From contig JAEYOQ010000011.1 in assembly GCA_023411555.1 (NCBI GenBank), forward strand, positions 1-64,000: DNA of 64,000 nucleotides, given 5' to 3'. Positions 34,339 through 43,662 of the stretch are shown here, piece by piece. Each line of letters opens with the position of its first letter. Position 1 is the first letter of the stretch. Made by a program: the position numbers and the translations under genes. The DNA comes from Bacillota bacterium (GTDB taxonomy: Bacteria > Bacillota > Clostridia > Lachnospirales > Lachnospiraceae). The notes under the pieces were generated by a model that saw nothing but the letters and a program-made list of their open reading frames with translations, was not told the DNA's origin and made no database searches.

Positions 34339-35019
34339 CTATTCGTATATTTCATGAATTAATGCTTCTTCCTGTACAACTTTATGCTTAATGCGATAAT
34401 CCGAGTATAGGAGAATAATTGAGATAATGACGGCTACAATTACTACCAACAATGAAAGCTGCTTATTAGTTGGTTTCTTTAATCTGAAATTGAGAATAAA
34501 GAGGGTAGCGACAGTAAAAAGCATAGCTAACAATACCCATTTGAATGCATATTCTGAAATAACAAAGCTCAAAAGAAATACAACAGGCAATATGATTGTG
34601 ATAGAAGTAATGGGCAGCCCATAATAGTATTTATTGGCCCCATCTTCTTTCATCTGACGGTTTGTCTCAAGGACATTAAAGAAACCAAGCCTGATAACAG
34701 AGCAAACACAGTAATAACCAATCACGATTCCGCCTAAGGCACCTCGAACCCCCAGGATATAGCAAAGTACGGAAGGAAATACACCAAAGCAGATTACATC
34801 GCACAAGGAATCAATCTGTACTCCAAATAATTTTTGATCATCGGTACGATCTTTTTTTGCCCTCGCTATCTTACCATCAAACATATCACAAAGTCCTGAT
34901 ATTGCAAGGCAGACAATAGCTGTTCTGAACCTCCCATCAATTGCTTGTGTGATACCAAACACGGAACATAATAAACTGATATATGTAAGTACTACTGTAT
35001 AATCATAAAATCCTATCAT
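34339..35019 (-). CDS. pssA: CDP-diacylglycerol-serine O-phosphatidyltransferase
   Basis: Protein of 226 aa with about six membrane helices. The CDP-alcohol phosphatidyltransferase motif is present: D48 G49 ... A52 R53 ... G66 ... D70 ... D74. The spacer between R53 and G66 is 12 rather than 8 residues, a variant I associate with clostridial PS synthases. It makes phosphatidylserine from CDP-diacylglycerol and serine, feeding the decarboxylase encoded next. Its ATG overlaps the stop of the preceding membrane protein gene (ATGA), so translation is coupled. Confidence 0.9.
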   Translation of the reverse strand: MIGFYDYTVVLTYISLLCSVFGITQAIDGRFRTAIVCLAISGLCDMFDGKIARAKKDRTDDQKLFGVQIDSLCDVICFGVFPSVLCYILGVRGALGGIVIGYYCVCSVIRLGFFNVLETNRQMKEDGANKYYYGLPITSITIILPVVFLLSFVISEYAFKWVLLAMLFTVATLFILNFRLKKPTNKQLSLLVVIVAVIISIILLYSDYRIKHKVVQEEALIHEIYE

Positions 35020-36053
35020 TTTTCTATTTTCCTTTCTCTGTTCCTTCCTATTGTAAAAAATGTAACCACCGTAAAAATTGCACTTAAAATCAGCTCTGTA
35101 TAATAACTAAGACCTCTGCTTACTATCATAGCCGGCAGGACCATGGTACCGAAGATAGGTGTAAATATTGACAGAAACAGCTTCTCACTAATTCCCATTC
35201 CTCCTGGAAGTGGAAGCATATCTACGGCAACCGATATCATTCCCTGTAAGATTATGATTGTTATAAAGTTTGAGCTGGAAAGTCCAAAGGATTGATAAAC
35301 TAAGTATGTAACATAAAAAAGTAGTATTCTCTGAACCAATGTTATTATAAGAACATTAAATATAACAATCTTATGTGTTCGAAAATATATTGCGACATCC
35401 TTATATTGATTCATAGCTGATTCTATTTTATTGATACGGTGCTCTTTTCTTCGAAGCAAGTGTAGCCTGGTAAGTAGCTCAACAAAAAATGTAAGCTGAT
35501 TTTTAGCCAGCGTCGGATGAAATACAAGAAGCAGCATAAAACTGACACAAATTACATTGATGAAAAGGCCAAGATAACAGATACCAAGTACCGGGTCCAG
35601 ATAATTCATAATTTCGGTCGGTCTGACGACCAAAATGACAGCTCCCAGTATGACTAATACCATTTTATAGGTTATGGTCACAATCATAAGAATCAAGGTC
35701 GATATATGGATTGGTATCTTGTCCTTTTTCATAAAATAAACTTGAGCTGGTTGTCCCCCTGTTGCGGATGGTGTAATGCAACTAAAGAAGAAGCCAACGA
35801 AAGAATACAGGAAGCAATGGGCTAGATTAACTTTTTGCTTAATGGTATTCATCATATAGAATATGATAATCGATTCACTACCGATAAAAAAGAGTACAAA
35901 CAAAATTGCTAATAACCAGTATCTGGTATCTGAGCATTTAATAGTCTCGAGAAGGCTACTCATGTCCTGATCATGAAATATATAATAGAAAGTAATGGAA
36001 AAAACCGTTACTAAAAATAATATATTTAGAATAACCTTCCGCTTATTCATCAT
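35016..36053 (-). CDS. LPG-synthase-type (flippase-like) membrane protein
   Basis: Protein of 345 aa with about eight membrane helices, of the lysylphosphatidylglycerol-synthase transmembrane (UPF0104/AglD-like) family. Characteristic parts are FFSCITPSATGGQPAQVYFM (about 90-109) and DMLPLPGGMGISEKLF (about 283-298). The catalytic aminoacyl-transfer domain is absent, so only the flippase-like half is present. Members are thought to move lipids or lipid-linked precursors across the membrane. In this operon it may handle phosphatidylethanolamine or its precursors. The gene overlaps the neighbours on both sides. Confidence 0.85.
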   Translation of the reverse strand: MMNKRKVILNILFLVTVFSITFYYIFHDQDMSSLLETIKCSDTRYWLLAILFVLFFIGSESIIIFYMMNTIKQKVNLAHCFLYSFVGFFFSCITPSATGGQPAQVYFMKKDKIPIHISTLILMIVTITYKMVLVILGAVILVVRPTEIMNYLDPVLGICYLGLFINVICVSFMLLLVFHPTLAKNQLTFFVELLTRLHLLRRKEHRINKIESAMNQYKDVAIYFRTHKIVIFNVLIITLVQRILLFYVTYLVYQSFGLSSSNFITIIILQGMISVAVDMLPLPGGMGISEKLFLSIFTPIFGTMVLPAMIVSRGLSYYTELILSAIFTVVTFFTIGRNRERKIEK

Positions 36054-36774
36054 AATTAGCTACCCCAAAGATTCTTTGATTTAACCAAAGAAAAACTTTC
36101 TCAGTAAATAGGAAAATCTGAGTATGACATGCTATATAGTAACAGATTTCTGCAATCAATATGCCTCCGGCTATATCAATTAGATAATGTTGTTTTGTAA
36201 ATTGTGTTGATAAACACACCATAAGGGCAAATAAGCAGGAAAACACCTTGTACCAAGACGGAACCTTTTTACTGCTCCTAATACCGATAAAACAATACCA
36301 GCTCACTAAACAATGGATCGAAGGAAAAAGATTACTTGGATGATCTATGTAGTAAACGAAGCTCATTAACCTGCTAAATATATCGTTTCCTAGCACCTCA
36401 GGACGTATATTCGTGGTTGGTAAAACAATGAAAAAGATACCACATATTAATCTTGAAGATATATCTGCAGTGACAAATCGAAACCATTTTTCTTTTCCCT
36501 CATGACTTATGAGGACATAATTAATTGCCCAAAAAACATAGCATACAAGATAGATTATTACCCACTCTTTTATGAATGGAATTCGATTATCCAACTTGGT
36601 AGTAAAATCGTAATGATGATGGTTCTTCATAATAGTTTGAGCTCCCCAATAAACGATGCAATTTACTAGAAAGCATCCTATTAGTGAAAGAACTCCATAT
36701 TCTGGTATCAAATTACCAATCGTTTTTCTGTACCATTTTCTAATCATTGATTTTCTAATCATTGATTTACTCAT
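36043..36774 (-). CDS. PAP2-type phosphatase membrane protein
   Basis: Protein of 243 aa from the ATG at 36774. An upstream ATG at 36822 lies before the predicted transcription start, so it cannot be used from that promoter. Membrane helices fill most of the chain. The PAP2 signature is present as SIHCLVSWYCFIGIRS and then TKQHYLIDIAGG (about 155-225). It should dephosphorylate a lipid phosphate, such as phosphatidate or a polyprenyl diphosphate. It is the first gene of the phospholipid operon. The N-terminus contains an exact 5-residue repeat, SMIRKSMIRK, from a 15-bp tandem duplication. Confidence 0.8.
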   Translation of the reverse strand: MSKSMIRKSMIRKWYRKTIGNLIPEYGVLSLIGCFLVNCIVYWGAQTIMKNHHHYDFTTKLDNRIPFIKEWVIIYLVCYVFWAINYVLISHEGKEKWFRFVTADISSRLICGIFFIVLPTTNIRPEVLGNDIFSRLMSFVYYIDHPSNLFPSIHCLVSWYCFIGIRSSKKVPSWYKVFSCLFALMVCLSTQFTKQHYLIDIAGGILIAEICYYIACHTQIFLFTEKVFLWLNQRIFGVANYDE

Positions 36775-36812
36775 ATTCTTTAACCCTAACCAATCTCTAT
36801 TATAAAAATAAT

Positions 36813-36841
36813 AGTATATCAAATTATTAGCTCTATTTCAA
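36813..36841 (-). promoter_or_regulatory. Promoter of the phospholipid operon
   Basis: Read leftward: TTGAAA (36836-36841), a 17-bp spacer and TATACT (36813-36818). The predicted transcript start is near 36806, which decides the start codon of the PAP2 gene. Confidence 0.65.
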
Positions 36842-36928
36842 CAAATTTCCGGATTTATCCTTATGGCTTTGTAGGAGCCAATAGCAATTAATATTGATCA
36901 CACTCGCTTAAGATATAGAATTGGCCCT

Positions 36929-36966
36929 AAAAAAAACCCTTCGACATGTATCACACACATCGAGGG
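36929..36966 (-). terminator. Terminator after the epoxide hydrolase gene
   Basis: On the minus strand, CCCTCGA pairs with TCGAAGGG (36960-36966 with 36937-36944), with partial pairing of the inner ATGTG/ACATG bases, and is followed by eight T (36929-36936). Confidence 0.8.
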
Positions 36967-37055
36967 CTTCAGACGAATTCAACGCTTGACTTATTTATGA
37001 TTTATCAGACATAACCAATTACAGAACTTCATGATCATGTTTTGTGTCCGGACCT

Positions 37056-38204
37056 TCATGATCTAAAGGGTCTGCAGAAGGCACGAATGTCTTCTGCCAG
37101 CAGCTCCGGTTCCTCCATTGCTGCAAAATGTCCACCTCGGGGCATGGTAGTCCATCGGGTTATGTTCAAATTTTGAGATGCCCATTCCTTGGGTGGCAGT
37201 AATAGATCAGCTGGGAAGACAGCAAGACCTGAAGGTACCGTGATACGCCCCATAGCCGGCAAAGTATGGGTATTCTCATAATACATTGCTGTTGAAGTAC
37301 CTATGGTATTGGTTATCCAATAAATCATGATATTAGTAAGTAATTCATCCTCAGTAAAGCTTTGCCCAAGCGCACCCTTACAATCACTCCAGGCATGGAA
37401 TTTTTCGATCATCCAGGCAGCTAATCCTACGGGGGAGTCAGAAAGCCCGTAGGCCAAAGTCTGAGGCTTTGTCGACTGAATTGCCATATAAGCTCCTTCA
37501 AAGGAAATCCATTTCTGGGCCTTCCTTTTATATTGTAGTTCTTCTTCGGTAAGTTCAGTATCTTCTTGTGTATTCAGGATATTCTTGATGATACCGATAT
37601 CGGTCAGATGAATTCCATACAGTAAATCTGGATGATTTAGTGCTAAATATCTGGTAACACCAGAGCCAATATCGCCACCAGCAGCAATGAATTTATCATA
37701 ACCAAGCTCCTGTGTCATTAATTTGGACCAGAGTTCGGAAACCTGAAAATTATTCAATCTGACCTGAGCTGGTAGACTGGAAAACCCAAATCCAGGTAGT
37801 GATGGAACAATAACATCGAAAGAATCATTGGGATCACCTCCATACCGAACCGGATCAGTCAGTAGAGGAATTAGCTTCAGGTAGCGTATATAGCTGTCAG
37901 GCCATCCATGGGTAAGGATGATGGGTAAGGGATTAGGACCCTTTCCACGCTCGTGTAGGAAATGAATATTAATCCCACCAATTTTGGATCGAAACTGCTG
38001 GAAACGGTTCAATTCAGCCTCTTTTTTATTCCAATCGAACAGGTCCCTCCAATAGGTGATCAGGTGATGCATATAATCGATATCAGTACCTCTCAACCAA
38101 CCGAATTCTGCTGATTGCTCCGGCCAACGTACCTTTATCAGTCTGTGCTTTAGGTCATCTAATATTTCCTTGGGTACTTGAATATGAAAACGTTCTATGG
38201 ACAT
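37056..38204 (-). CDS. Epoxide hydrolase family protein (EHN type)
   Basis: Protein of 382 aa starting at MSIERFHIQVPKEIL, 8 nt after AAAGGAG; a longer frame to 38309 adds 35 residues without support. The EHN domain (about 1-110) has DLKHRLIKVRWPE and WLRGTDIDYMHHLITYW. The alpha/beta fold follows: HGWPDSYIRYLKL (oxyanion), the nucleophile in AGGDIGSGVTRYLA, and the histidine in RGGHFAAMEEPE. It would open epoxide rings with water; some relatives act on other esters. Such genes are commoner in aerobes, so transfer is possible. It is divergent from an AraC regulator. Confidence 0.88.
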   Translation of the reverse strand: MSIERFHIQVPKEILDDLKHRLIKVRWPEQSAEFGWLRGTDIDYMHHLITYWRDLFDWNKKEAELNRFQQFRSKIGGINIHFLHERGKGPNPLPIILTHGWPDSYIRYLKLIPLLTDPVRYGGDPNDSFDVIVPSLPGFGFSSLPAQVRLNNFQVSELWSKLMTQELGYDKFIAAGGDIGSGVTRYLALNHPDLLYGIHLTDIGIIKNILNTQEDTELTEEELQYKRKAQKWISFEGAYMAIQSTKPQTLAYGLSDSPVGLAAWMIEKFHAWSDCKGALGQSFTEDELLTNIMIYWITNTIGTSTAMYYENTHTLPAMGRITVPSGLAVFPADLLLPPKEWASQNLNITRWTTMPRGGHFAAMEEPELLAEDIRAFCRPFRS

Positions 38205-38267
38205 ATGGAGTCTCCTTTCATTAATAGCCTTGGCCCTCTTATTAATTGCCAGAAAATAGCAAGTGTG

Positions 38268-38311
38268 ATATGATTCAATAAAGCTAGCTTCGCAAGCCTT
38301 ATGAATCATAT
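38268..38311. promoter_or_regulatory. Inverted repeat between the epoxide hydrolase and AraC genes
   Basis: A perfect 10-bp inverted repeat, ATATGATTCA (38268-38277) and TGAATCATAT (38302-38311). The 24 bases between hold AAGCTAGCTT and AAGCCTT, which can extend the stem. A second smaller repeat TGTATC/GATACA lies at 38324-38348. These are good candidates for sites of the AraC regulator transcribed to the right. Confidence 0.5.
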
Positions 38312-38400
38312 ATTCAGGAGAAGTGTATCATCTATAGAATAAGATACAATGGCATATATGAAGTTTTAAACTATACTATCTGAAGGATGAGGGGAGAGCA

Positions 38401-39255
38401 ATGCCTCAATTTGATCGATACAAAAACCGAATGGTGAATATTGAATTTGATACCTGTGAGGACTTTAGCGGAGTTCCATATGAGGACCGATATACAATTA
38501 TTTTTATTACCAATGGGAGTATGTCCCTTGTGTTAAATGAGCGTCCGATGAATATATCTGCTCCCAGTGTGCTATGCTTATCGGGTGAAGACTCAATAAA
38601 GCTACTGGATCTGAGCAAGGTAGCAGCGCAATCCTTCTGTTTTCATACAGATTTTTTAAGGAGTACACGAATTACCGATCAACCGGATCTTGCTTCAACC
38701 AAGCTAAGAATACAGACAGGTCTTTCCCTGTTTAGCAGAGATTATATATTTAATGGGGTGACGTCAATTACTAAGGAAGCCTATCTACAGTTATTAGAGT
38801 GGTTTTTTGTGCTGGGCACAGAAGTGTCGGCCCAAAGTGATGAGCTCTGGGTATGTAGAATAAAAAAATACCTGATACAGATAATGGGGCTGCTTGAGAA
38901 ATTAAATCGTCAACATGAAAAGTCGCCAGTTGATCTGGCCCTTGATTATATCTATACCAACTATCCTAACAAGATTTCATTGAAGGATTTAACTCGGTGT
39001 GCCCACTTAAATCATACCTCTTTAAACAATTTATTTAAAGAAAGCTATGGATGTACGGCAATGGGATATCTTATGAGGCATCGTTTACAGGTCGCCGGAG
39101 ATCTTCTGATTCATACCGATATGGGTTTGAATGAAATTGCCCGTACGACGGGTTTTGAATATGACACCTACTTTATCAAGCAATTTACAGCAAAAAGGGG
39201 AATCTCTCCTTCCGCTTACCGATACAGTTCTCGTGAACATGCCGCATCGATATAG
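38401..39255 (+). CDS. AraC family transcriptional regulator
   Basis: Protein of 284 aa. The N-terminal half (about 1-170) is a cupin-like ligand domain of unclear identity. The C-terminal 100 residues form the double helix-turn-helix of AraC (ISLKDLTRCAHLNHTSLNNLFKESYGCT ... MGLNEIARTTGFEYDTYFIKQF ... GISPSAYRY). The start follows ATGAGGGGAGAG. It is divergent from the epoxide hydrolase gene with 196 bp between, so it probably controls that gene. The inducer is unknown. Confidence 0.88.
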   Translation: MPQFDRYKNRMVNIEFDTCEDFSGVPYEDRYTIIFITNGSMSLVLNERPMNISAPSVLCLSGEDSIKLLDLSKVAAQSFCFHTDFLRSTRITDQPDLASTKLRIQTGLSLFSRDYIFNGVTSITKEAYLQLLEWFFVLGTEVSAQSDELWVCRIKKYLIQIMGLLEKLNRQHEKSPVDLALDYIYTNYPNKISLKDLTRCAHLNHTSLNNLFKESYGCTAMGYLMRHRLQVAGDLLIHTDMGLNEIARTTGFEYDTYFIKQFTAKRGISPSAYRYSSREHAASI

Positions 39256-39274
39256 GAATGGGGATAGGATGGTA

Positions 39275-39349
39275 TTGACAGTAGTAAGTACAGAGTGCTA
39301 TACTAATTAATAGTTAACTAACTAATGATTATCATGTTAACGATTAACA
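39275..39349 (+). promoter_or_regulatory. Promoter with overlapping palindromes, MarR operator candidate
   Basis: TTGACA (39275-39280), an 18-bp spacer and TATACT (39299-39304) make a strong promoter. Just downstream lie the perfect 10-bp palindrome TAGTTAACTA (39311-39320) and TGTTAA-CGA-TTAACA (39335-39349). Both are of the TTAAC type typical for MarR dimers. Binding at or after the start site would block transcription of marR and the two ABC genes. Confidence 0.6.
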
Positions 39350-39381
39350 AGCTAACATTATATATGCAAGGAGATGAGAAG

Positions 39382-39861
39382 TTGGATCATAAGAAAAGCA
39401 ATTGTGTTAATCAATCCGTCAATAAGGAGATTGTTCATCAAATAATTGGATTTGCGATGAAGCATAGGAAAATTATGCAGAATCACCTGGATGAAACAGG
39501 TGTCTACCAGGCCCAGCATCACTTACTTATGATGATTTCACGTAACCAGAATGCTTCACAAAAGGATCTTGCCTTATCAATGGATGTCTCTGCAGCAACG
39601 ATAGCGGTATCTTTAAAGAAGCTGGAAAAGGGAGGATATATCACTAAGGAAATGGATGAAGGGGATAATCGACTCAATCAGATTACCATTACTGAGAAAG
39701 GGAACCAGGTTGTAGAGCAAAGCAAACAGATTTTTGAAGCAACGGATGGAAGGGTTTTTGAGGGGTTTACAGAAGAGGAGAAGCAAACACTGTCTTCCTT
39801 ATTACGCAAGCTGAACGCTAATCTTATTCAGATGGAAGATGAGATAAAATCAAAAAAATGA
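39382..39861 (+). CDS. MarR family transcriptional regulator
   Basis: Protein of 159 aa with a TTG start at 39382, 8 nt after AAGGAG; an ATG at 39325 lies in the operator region and lacks a ribosome site. The winged helix (about 40-115) shows LMMISRNQNASQKDLALSMDVSAATIAVSLKKLEKGGYITKEMDEGDNR-like features. The C-terminal helices make the dimer interface. It precedes a two-gene ABC exporter, 13 bp away, so it probably represses the operon and responds to an exported compound. Confidence 0.9.
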   Translation: MDHKKSNCVNQSVNKEIVHQIIGFAMKHRKIMQNHLDETGVYQAQHHLLMMISRNQNASQKDLALSMDVSAATIAVSLKKLEKGGYITKEMDEGDNRLNQITITEKGNQVVEQSKQIFEATDGRVFEGFTEEEKQTLSSLLRKLNANLIQMEDEIKSKK

Positions 39862-39874
39862 AAGGGAAGAATGA

Positions 39875-41611
39875 ATGAAACGATACTGGAAATATGTTCA
39901 CCCATATCTGTCTGCATTTATCATAGGACCGATTCTTATGATTGTGGAGGTGATTGGCGAGGTGATCATGCCTCTATTATTAAGCAGGATTATCGATTAC
40001 GGAGTAAGTAGCAACAGAAGTATTTCTTATATAATAACAATGGGTATAACGATGGTCATTACAGCGCTCTGCATGATGGCTGGAGGTGTTGGAGGAGCAT
40101 ATTTTGCAATCAAGGCGTCTACAGGCTTTGCCAATGATTTGAGAAAGGATCTGTTCAATCAGATACAGAAGTTCTCCTTCACCAATATTGATCGATATAA
40201 TACAGGGTCTTTAATAACAAGGTTAACCAATGATATCACCCTAATACAGAACATGATCCAAATGATGTTAAGACTGGCCTTAAGGGCACCGGGCATGCTG
40301 ATTGGTGCCTTAATTATGGCCTTTGCTCTAAATCCGAAGCTGGCATTGGTTATCCTGTGCGTAATACCTGTGTTATCCTTTGCAATTTACTGTATCATGA
40401 AAACCGCCTTTCCCAGATTCACAATTATGCAGAAGAAGCTGGATGCACTCAACATTGCGACGCAGGAAAACCTGACCAATATAAGAGTGGTAAAATCCTT
40501 TGTCAGAGAGGCCTATGAAGAGAATAAGTTTGAAAAGGCCAACACAGATTTAAAGGAAAATACAATAAAAGCCATGAAGATCGTCATCTTTACAATGCCG
40601 GTTATGACTCTTGCTATGAATATTACTACCTTGGGTGTGGTCTGGTTTGGAGGCAATCAGATTATCGCGGGCAGTATGAGCACCGGTGTCTTAACTGCCT
40701 TCATTAATTATGTAGTCCAGATTCTTATGTCACTGATGATGGTATCCATGATTATTCTGAATAGTTCCAGAGCGCTTGCATCGGGAAAGCGTATCAATGA
40801 GGTCCTTTGCACGGACATTGACCTCACAGATGAGAATGCGTTACATAAAGATATAAAGGTTCAATACGGTAAGATCGAATTCAGGGATGTTTACTTCAAA
40901 TACTACAAAAACAATGAAAAGTGGGTCTTGGAGAAGATCAATCTTGTAATGAAGCCCGGTGAGACAGTCGGTATCATCGGTTCAACCGGCTGTGGAAAGT
41001 CTAGTCTTGTGCAGCTAATTCCAAGATTATATGATGCAGACCAGGGTGAAGTATTGGTTGATGACGTGAATGTGAAGGATTATTCATTACAAAACCTTCG
41101 TGACGGTGTCGGTATTGTGCTGCAGAAAAATATTCTGTTTTCCGGAACGATAAAGGAAAACCTCAAATGGGGTGATGAAGAAGCGGATGACGATACGATA
41201 CATCAATTTGCAGGAAATGCACAGGCACATGGATTTATTACATCATTTCAGGAAGGCTATGAAACCGAACTTGGTCAGGGTGGGGTCAATGTCTCAGGGG
41301 GACAGAAGCAGAGATTATGTATCGCTAGGACGCTCTTGAAGAAGCCGAAGATTCTGATCCTCGATGACAGTACCAGTGCGGTAGATACGGCAACGGAGGC
41401 AAGGATTAGGGAAAGCTTCAAAAACGAGCTCAAAAGTACTACCAAAATCATCATTGCACAAAGAATTTCATCGGTCATTGATGCGGATAAGATTATCGTT
41501 ATAGACGATGGAAAGATTACCGGTATTGGTACTCACTCAGAGTTGATGAATAGCTGTGAAGCATATACGGAGATTTATTACTCACAGATGGATAAGAAGG
41601 TGACCGCATAA
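39875..41611 (+). CDS. ABC exporter half-transporter, first subunit
   Basis: Protein of 578 aa: six membrane helices (about 1-320) followed by the ATPase domain. Walker A is GSTGCGKSS, the signature is VSGGQKQRLCIARTL and Walker B is ILILDDSTSAVD. The residue after Walker B is D rather than the catalytic E, as in the degenerate half of heterodimeric exporters. The partner with the normal E is encoded next, and its ATG overlaps this stop. The MarR gene lies upstream. Together they export drugs, peptides or lipids. Confidence 0.92.
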   Translation: MKRYWKYVHPYLSAFIIGPILMIVEVIGEVIMPLLLSRIIDYGVSSNRSISYIITMGITMVITALCMMAGGVGGAYFAIKASTGFANDLRKDLFNQIQKFSFTNIDRYNTGSLITRLTNDITLIQNMIQMMLRLALRAPGMLIGALIMAFALNPKLALVILCVIPVLSFAIYCIMKTAFPRFTIMQKKLDALNIATQENLTNIRVVKSFVREAYEENKFEKANTDLKENTIKAMKIVIFTMPVMTLAMNITTLGVVWFGGNQIIAGSMSTGVLTAFINYVVQILMSLMMVSMIILNSSRALASGKRINEVLCTDIDLTDENALHKDIKVQYGKIEFRDVYFKYYKNNEKWVLEKINLVMKPGETVGIIGSTGCGKSSLVQLIPRLYDADQGEVLVDDVNVKDYSLQNLRDGVGIVLQKNILFSGTIKENLKWGDEEADDDTIHQFAGNAQAHGFITSFQEGYETELGQGGVNVSGGQKQRLCIARTLLKKPKILILDDSTSAVDTATEARIRESFKNELKSTTKIIIAQRISSVIDADKIIVIDDGKITGIGTHSELMNSCEAYTEIYYSQMDKKVTA

Positions 41612-43545
41612 TGAAACAGATTAGTGAAGAAAGAAAAGAAGAATTATTACGCAGATATGGAAGTAAACCGATGAATCCTGCAGGCGGTCCAGGAGGAATG
41701 AGGCTTGGACCGGGACCGGGAGGTCCTCGTGGCGGCCCCCGTGGTGGAATGGGCGGTGGGAAACCAAAGAATACCTTAACTACAATCAATAGGCTCCTTG
41801 CCTATATCGGACGTGATAAGATTAAAATCCTGTTCGTTTTGCTCTGTGTGCTGGGGAGTACCTTGTCCAACCTGGGCGGAAGCTATATTTTACGACCGAT
41901 TATCAATAATTTGGTAGCTATCGATCGATCTGCCGATGAAAAATTGAGCAATCTGCTACTAGGTATCCTGATTATGGCCGGAATTTATTTTGTCGGTATC
42001 ATATGCTCCTATCTACAGCAGCGAATCATGATTGGTGTATCTCAGAATGCCCTTGTCAGGATAAGGGAGGAATTATTTGAACGCATTCAGAAGCTACCGA
42101 TCAAATATCATGATACTCATTCACATGGAGACATTATGAGTCGTTATACGAATGACCTTGATTCGGTCGGTGAGATGCTTAATCATACCATATCGCAGAT
42201 ATTTTCCGGTGTTATCACCCTGGTTGGTACTGTCATACTGATGTTTGTCACCAACTGGATTCTGGCTATCGTTACGATTGTAACTGTACCTGCATTGATT
42301 TACGCAGGCAGAGCAATCGGTAAGAATAGCAGAAAGTATTATAAGGGTCAGCAGCAGGCGCTTGGTGCTGTCAATGGATATATTGAAGAGACGGTTACCG
42401 GACAAAAGGTAATTAAAGTATTCTGCCATGAAGAAACAGCCATGGAGGAATTCAGATTTCTAAGTGATGACCTGCGGAAAAAGCAAATCAGGGCACAATT
42501 TTTTGGTGCTATCATGGGACCGGTTATGGGAAATTTAAGTCAGGTAAGCTATGCATTATCTGCCACCGTTGGCGGTATTCTGTGCCTGACTTCGAACTTT
42601 GATATCGGTGGTCTCACCATATTTACGAGCTATTCAAGACAGTTTTCAAGGCCGGTCAGCGAGTTATCACAGCAGATGAATACAATCTACTCGGCATTAG
42701 CAGGAGCAGAAAGAGTATTTGAGGTGATGGATGAGACACCGGAAGCAGCAGATCCGGCAGGGGCTATTGATATCTGTGCCGATGCTAATCAAGTGGATGG
42801 AGCACAACGGATCAAAGGGGAAGTAACATTAAAGGATGTGACCTTTGGTTATACTCCCGATAAGACTATACTCAAACACATCAATGTAATAGCAGAACCC
42901 GGTCAGAAGGTTGCTTTTGTTGGATCAACAGGTGCTGGAAAGACAACGATAACGAATCTGATCAACCGGTTCTATGAGATTGAGGAAGGCCAGATATTGA
43001 TCGATGGTATTGATATTAAGAAGATCAGGAAGGATTCCCTGAGGAATAATATTGCAATGGTATTACAGGATACTCATCTGTTTTCTGGCACCGTCAGGGA
43101 GAATATCCGGTACGGACGTCTTGATGCAACCGATGAAGAGGTAGTGATCGCAGCGAAGACCGCAAGTGCTCATTCCTTTATAGAGAGGCTATCCGATGGA
43201 TATGATACGGTGCTTGATGGTGACGGTACCAATCTGAGTCAGGGGGAGCGTCAGCTTTTGAATATAGCGAGAGCGGCTATATCAAAAGCCCCTATTCTGA
43301 TCCTTGATGAGGCTACCAGCTCGGTGGATACAAGAACGGAAAAGCATATTGAACATGGTATGGACAGATTAATGAAGAACAGAACAACCTTTGTCATTGC
43401 TCATCGACTGTCTACCGTTCGAAATTCGAATCAAATCATCGTGTTGGAGCATGGAAAAATTGTAGAGCAGGGGAACCATGATGAACTCCTGGAGATGGAA
43501 GGAAGATATCATCAGCTTTATACCGGAGCGGTAGAGCTGGATTAA
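41611..43545 (+). CDS. ABC exporter half-transporter, second subunit
   Basis: Protein of 644 aa. The N-terminal 50 residues are unusual: basic, then a long Gly/Pro/Arg-rich tract (GGPGGMRLGPGPGGPRGG and on). Six membrane helices (about 65-355) precede the ATPase domain, with Walker A GSTGAGKTT, signature LSQGERQLLNIARAA, and Walker B ILILDEATSSVD with the catalytic E. With the preceding subunit it forms a heterodimer with one canonical and one degenerate site. The 1-bp overlap implies coupled translation in equal amounts. Confidence 0.92.
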   Translation: MKQISEERKEELLRRYGSKPMNPAGGPGGMRLGPGPGGPRGGPRGGMGGGKPKNTLTTINRLLAYIGRDKIKILFVLLCVLGSTLSNLGGSYILRPIINNLVAIDRSADEKLSNLLLGILIMAGIYFVGIICSYLQQRIMIGVSQNALVRIREELFERIQKLPIKYHDTHSHGDIMSRYTNDLDSVGEMLNHTISQIFSGVITLVGTVILMFVTNWILAIVTIVTVPALIYAGRAIGKNSRKYYKGQQQALGAVNGYIEETVTGQKVIKVFCHEETAMEEFRFLSDDLRKKQIRAQFFGAIMGPVMGNLSQVSYALSATVGGILCLTSNFDIGGLTIFTSYSRQFSRPVSELSQQMNTIYSALAGAERVFEVMDETPEAADPAGAIDICADANQVDGAQRIKGEVTLKDVTFGYTPDKTILKHINVIAEPGQKVAFVGSTGAGKTTITNLINRFYEIEEGQILIDGIDIKKIRKDSLRNNIAMVLQDTHLFSGTVRENIRYGRLDATDEEVVIAAKTASAHSFIERLSDGYDTVLDGDGTNLSQGERQLLNIARAAISKAPILILDEATSSVDTRTEKHIEHGMDRLMKNRTTFVIAHRLSTVRNSNQIIVLEHGKIVEQGNHDELLEMEGRYHQLYTGAVELD

Positions 43546-43662
43546 GAGAAATAAGGCCAAAAAGGATATTCTTACTGTCTTTCATAGCGAGTAAGCGTTT
43601 TGAGAATTTCTAATGAATGCTCAACATATATTAATGTAAGTGATGTTCTGGGGGGCTATCTC

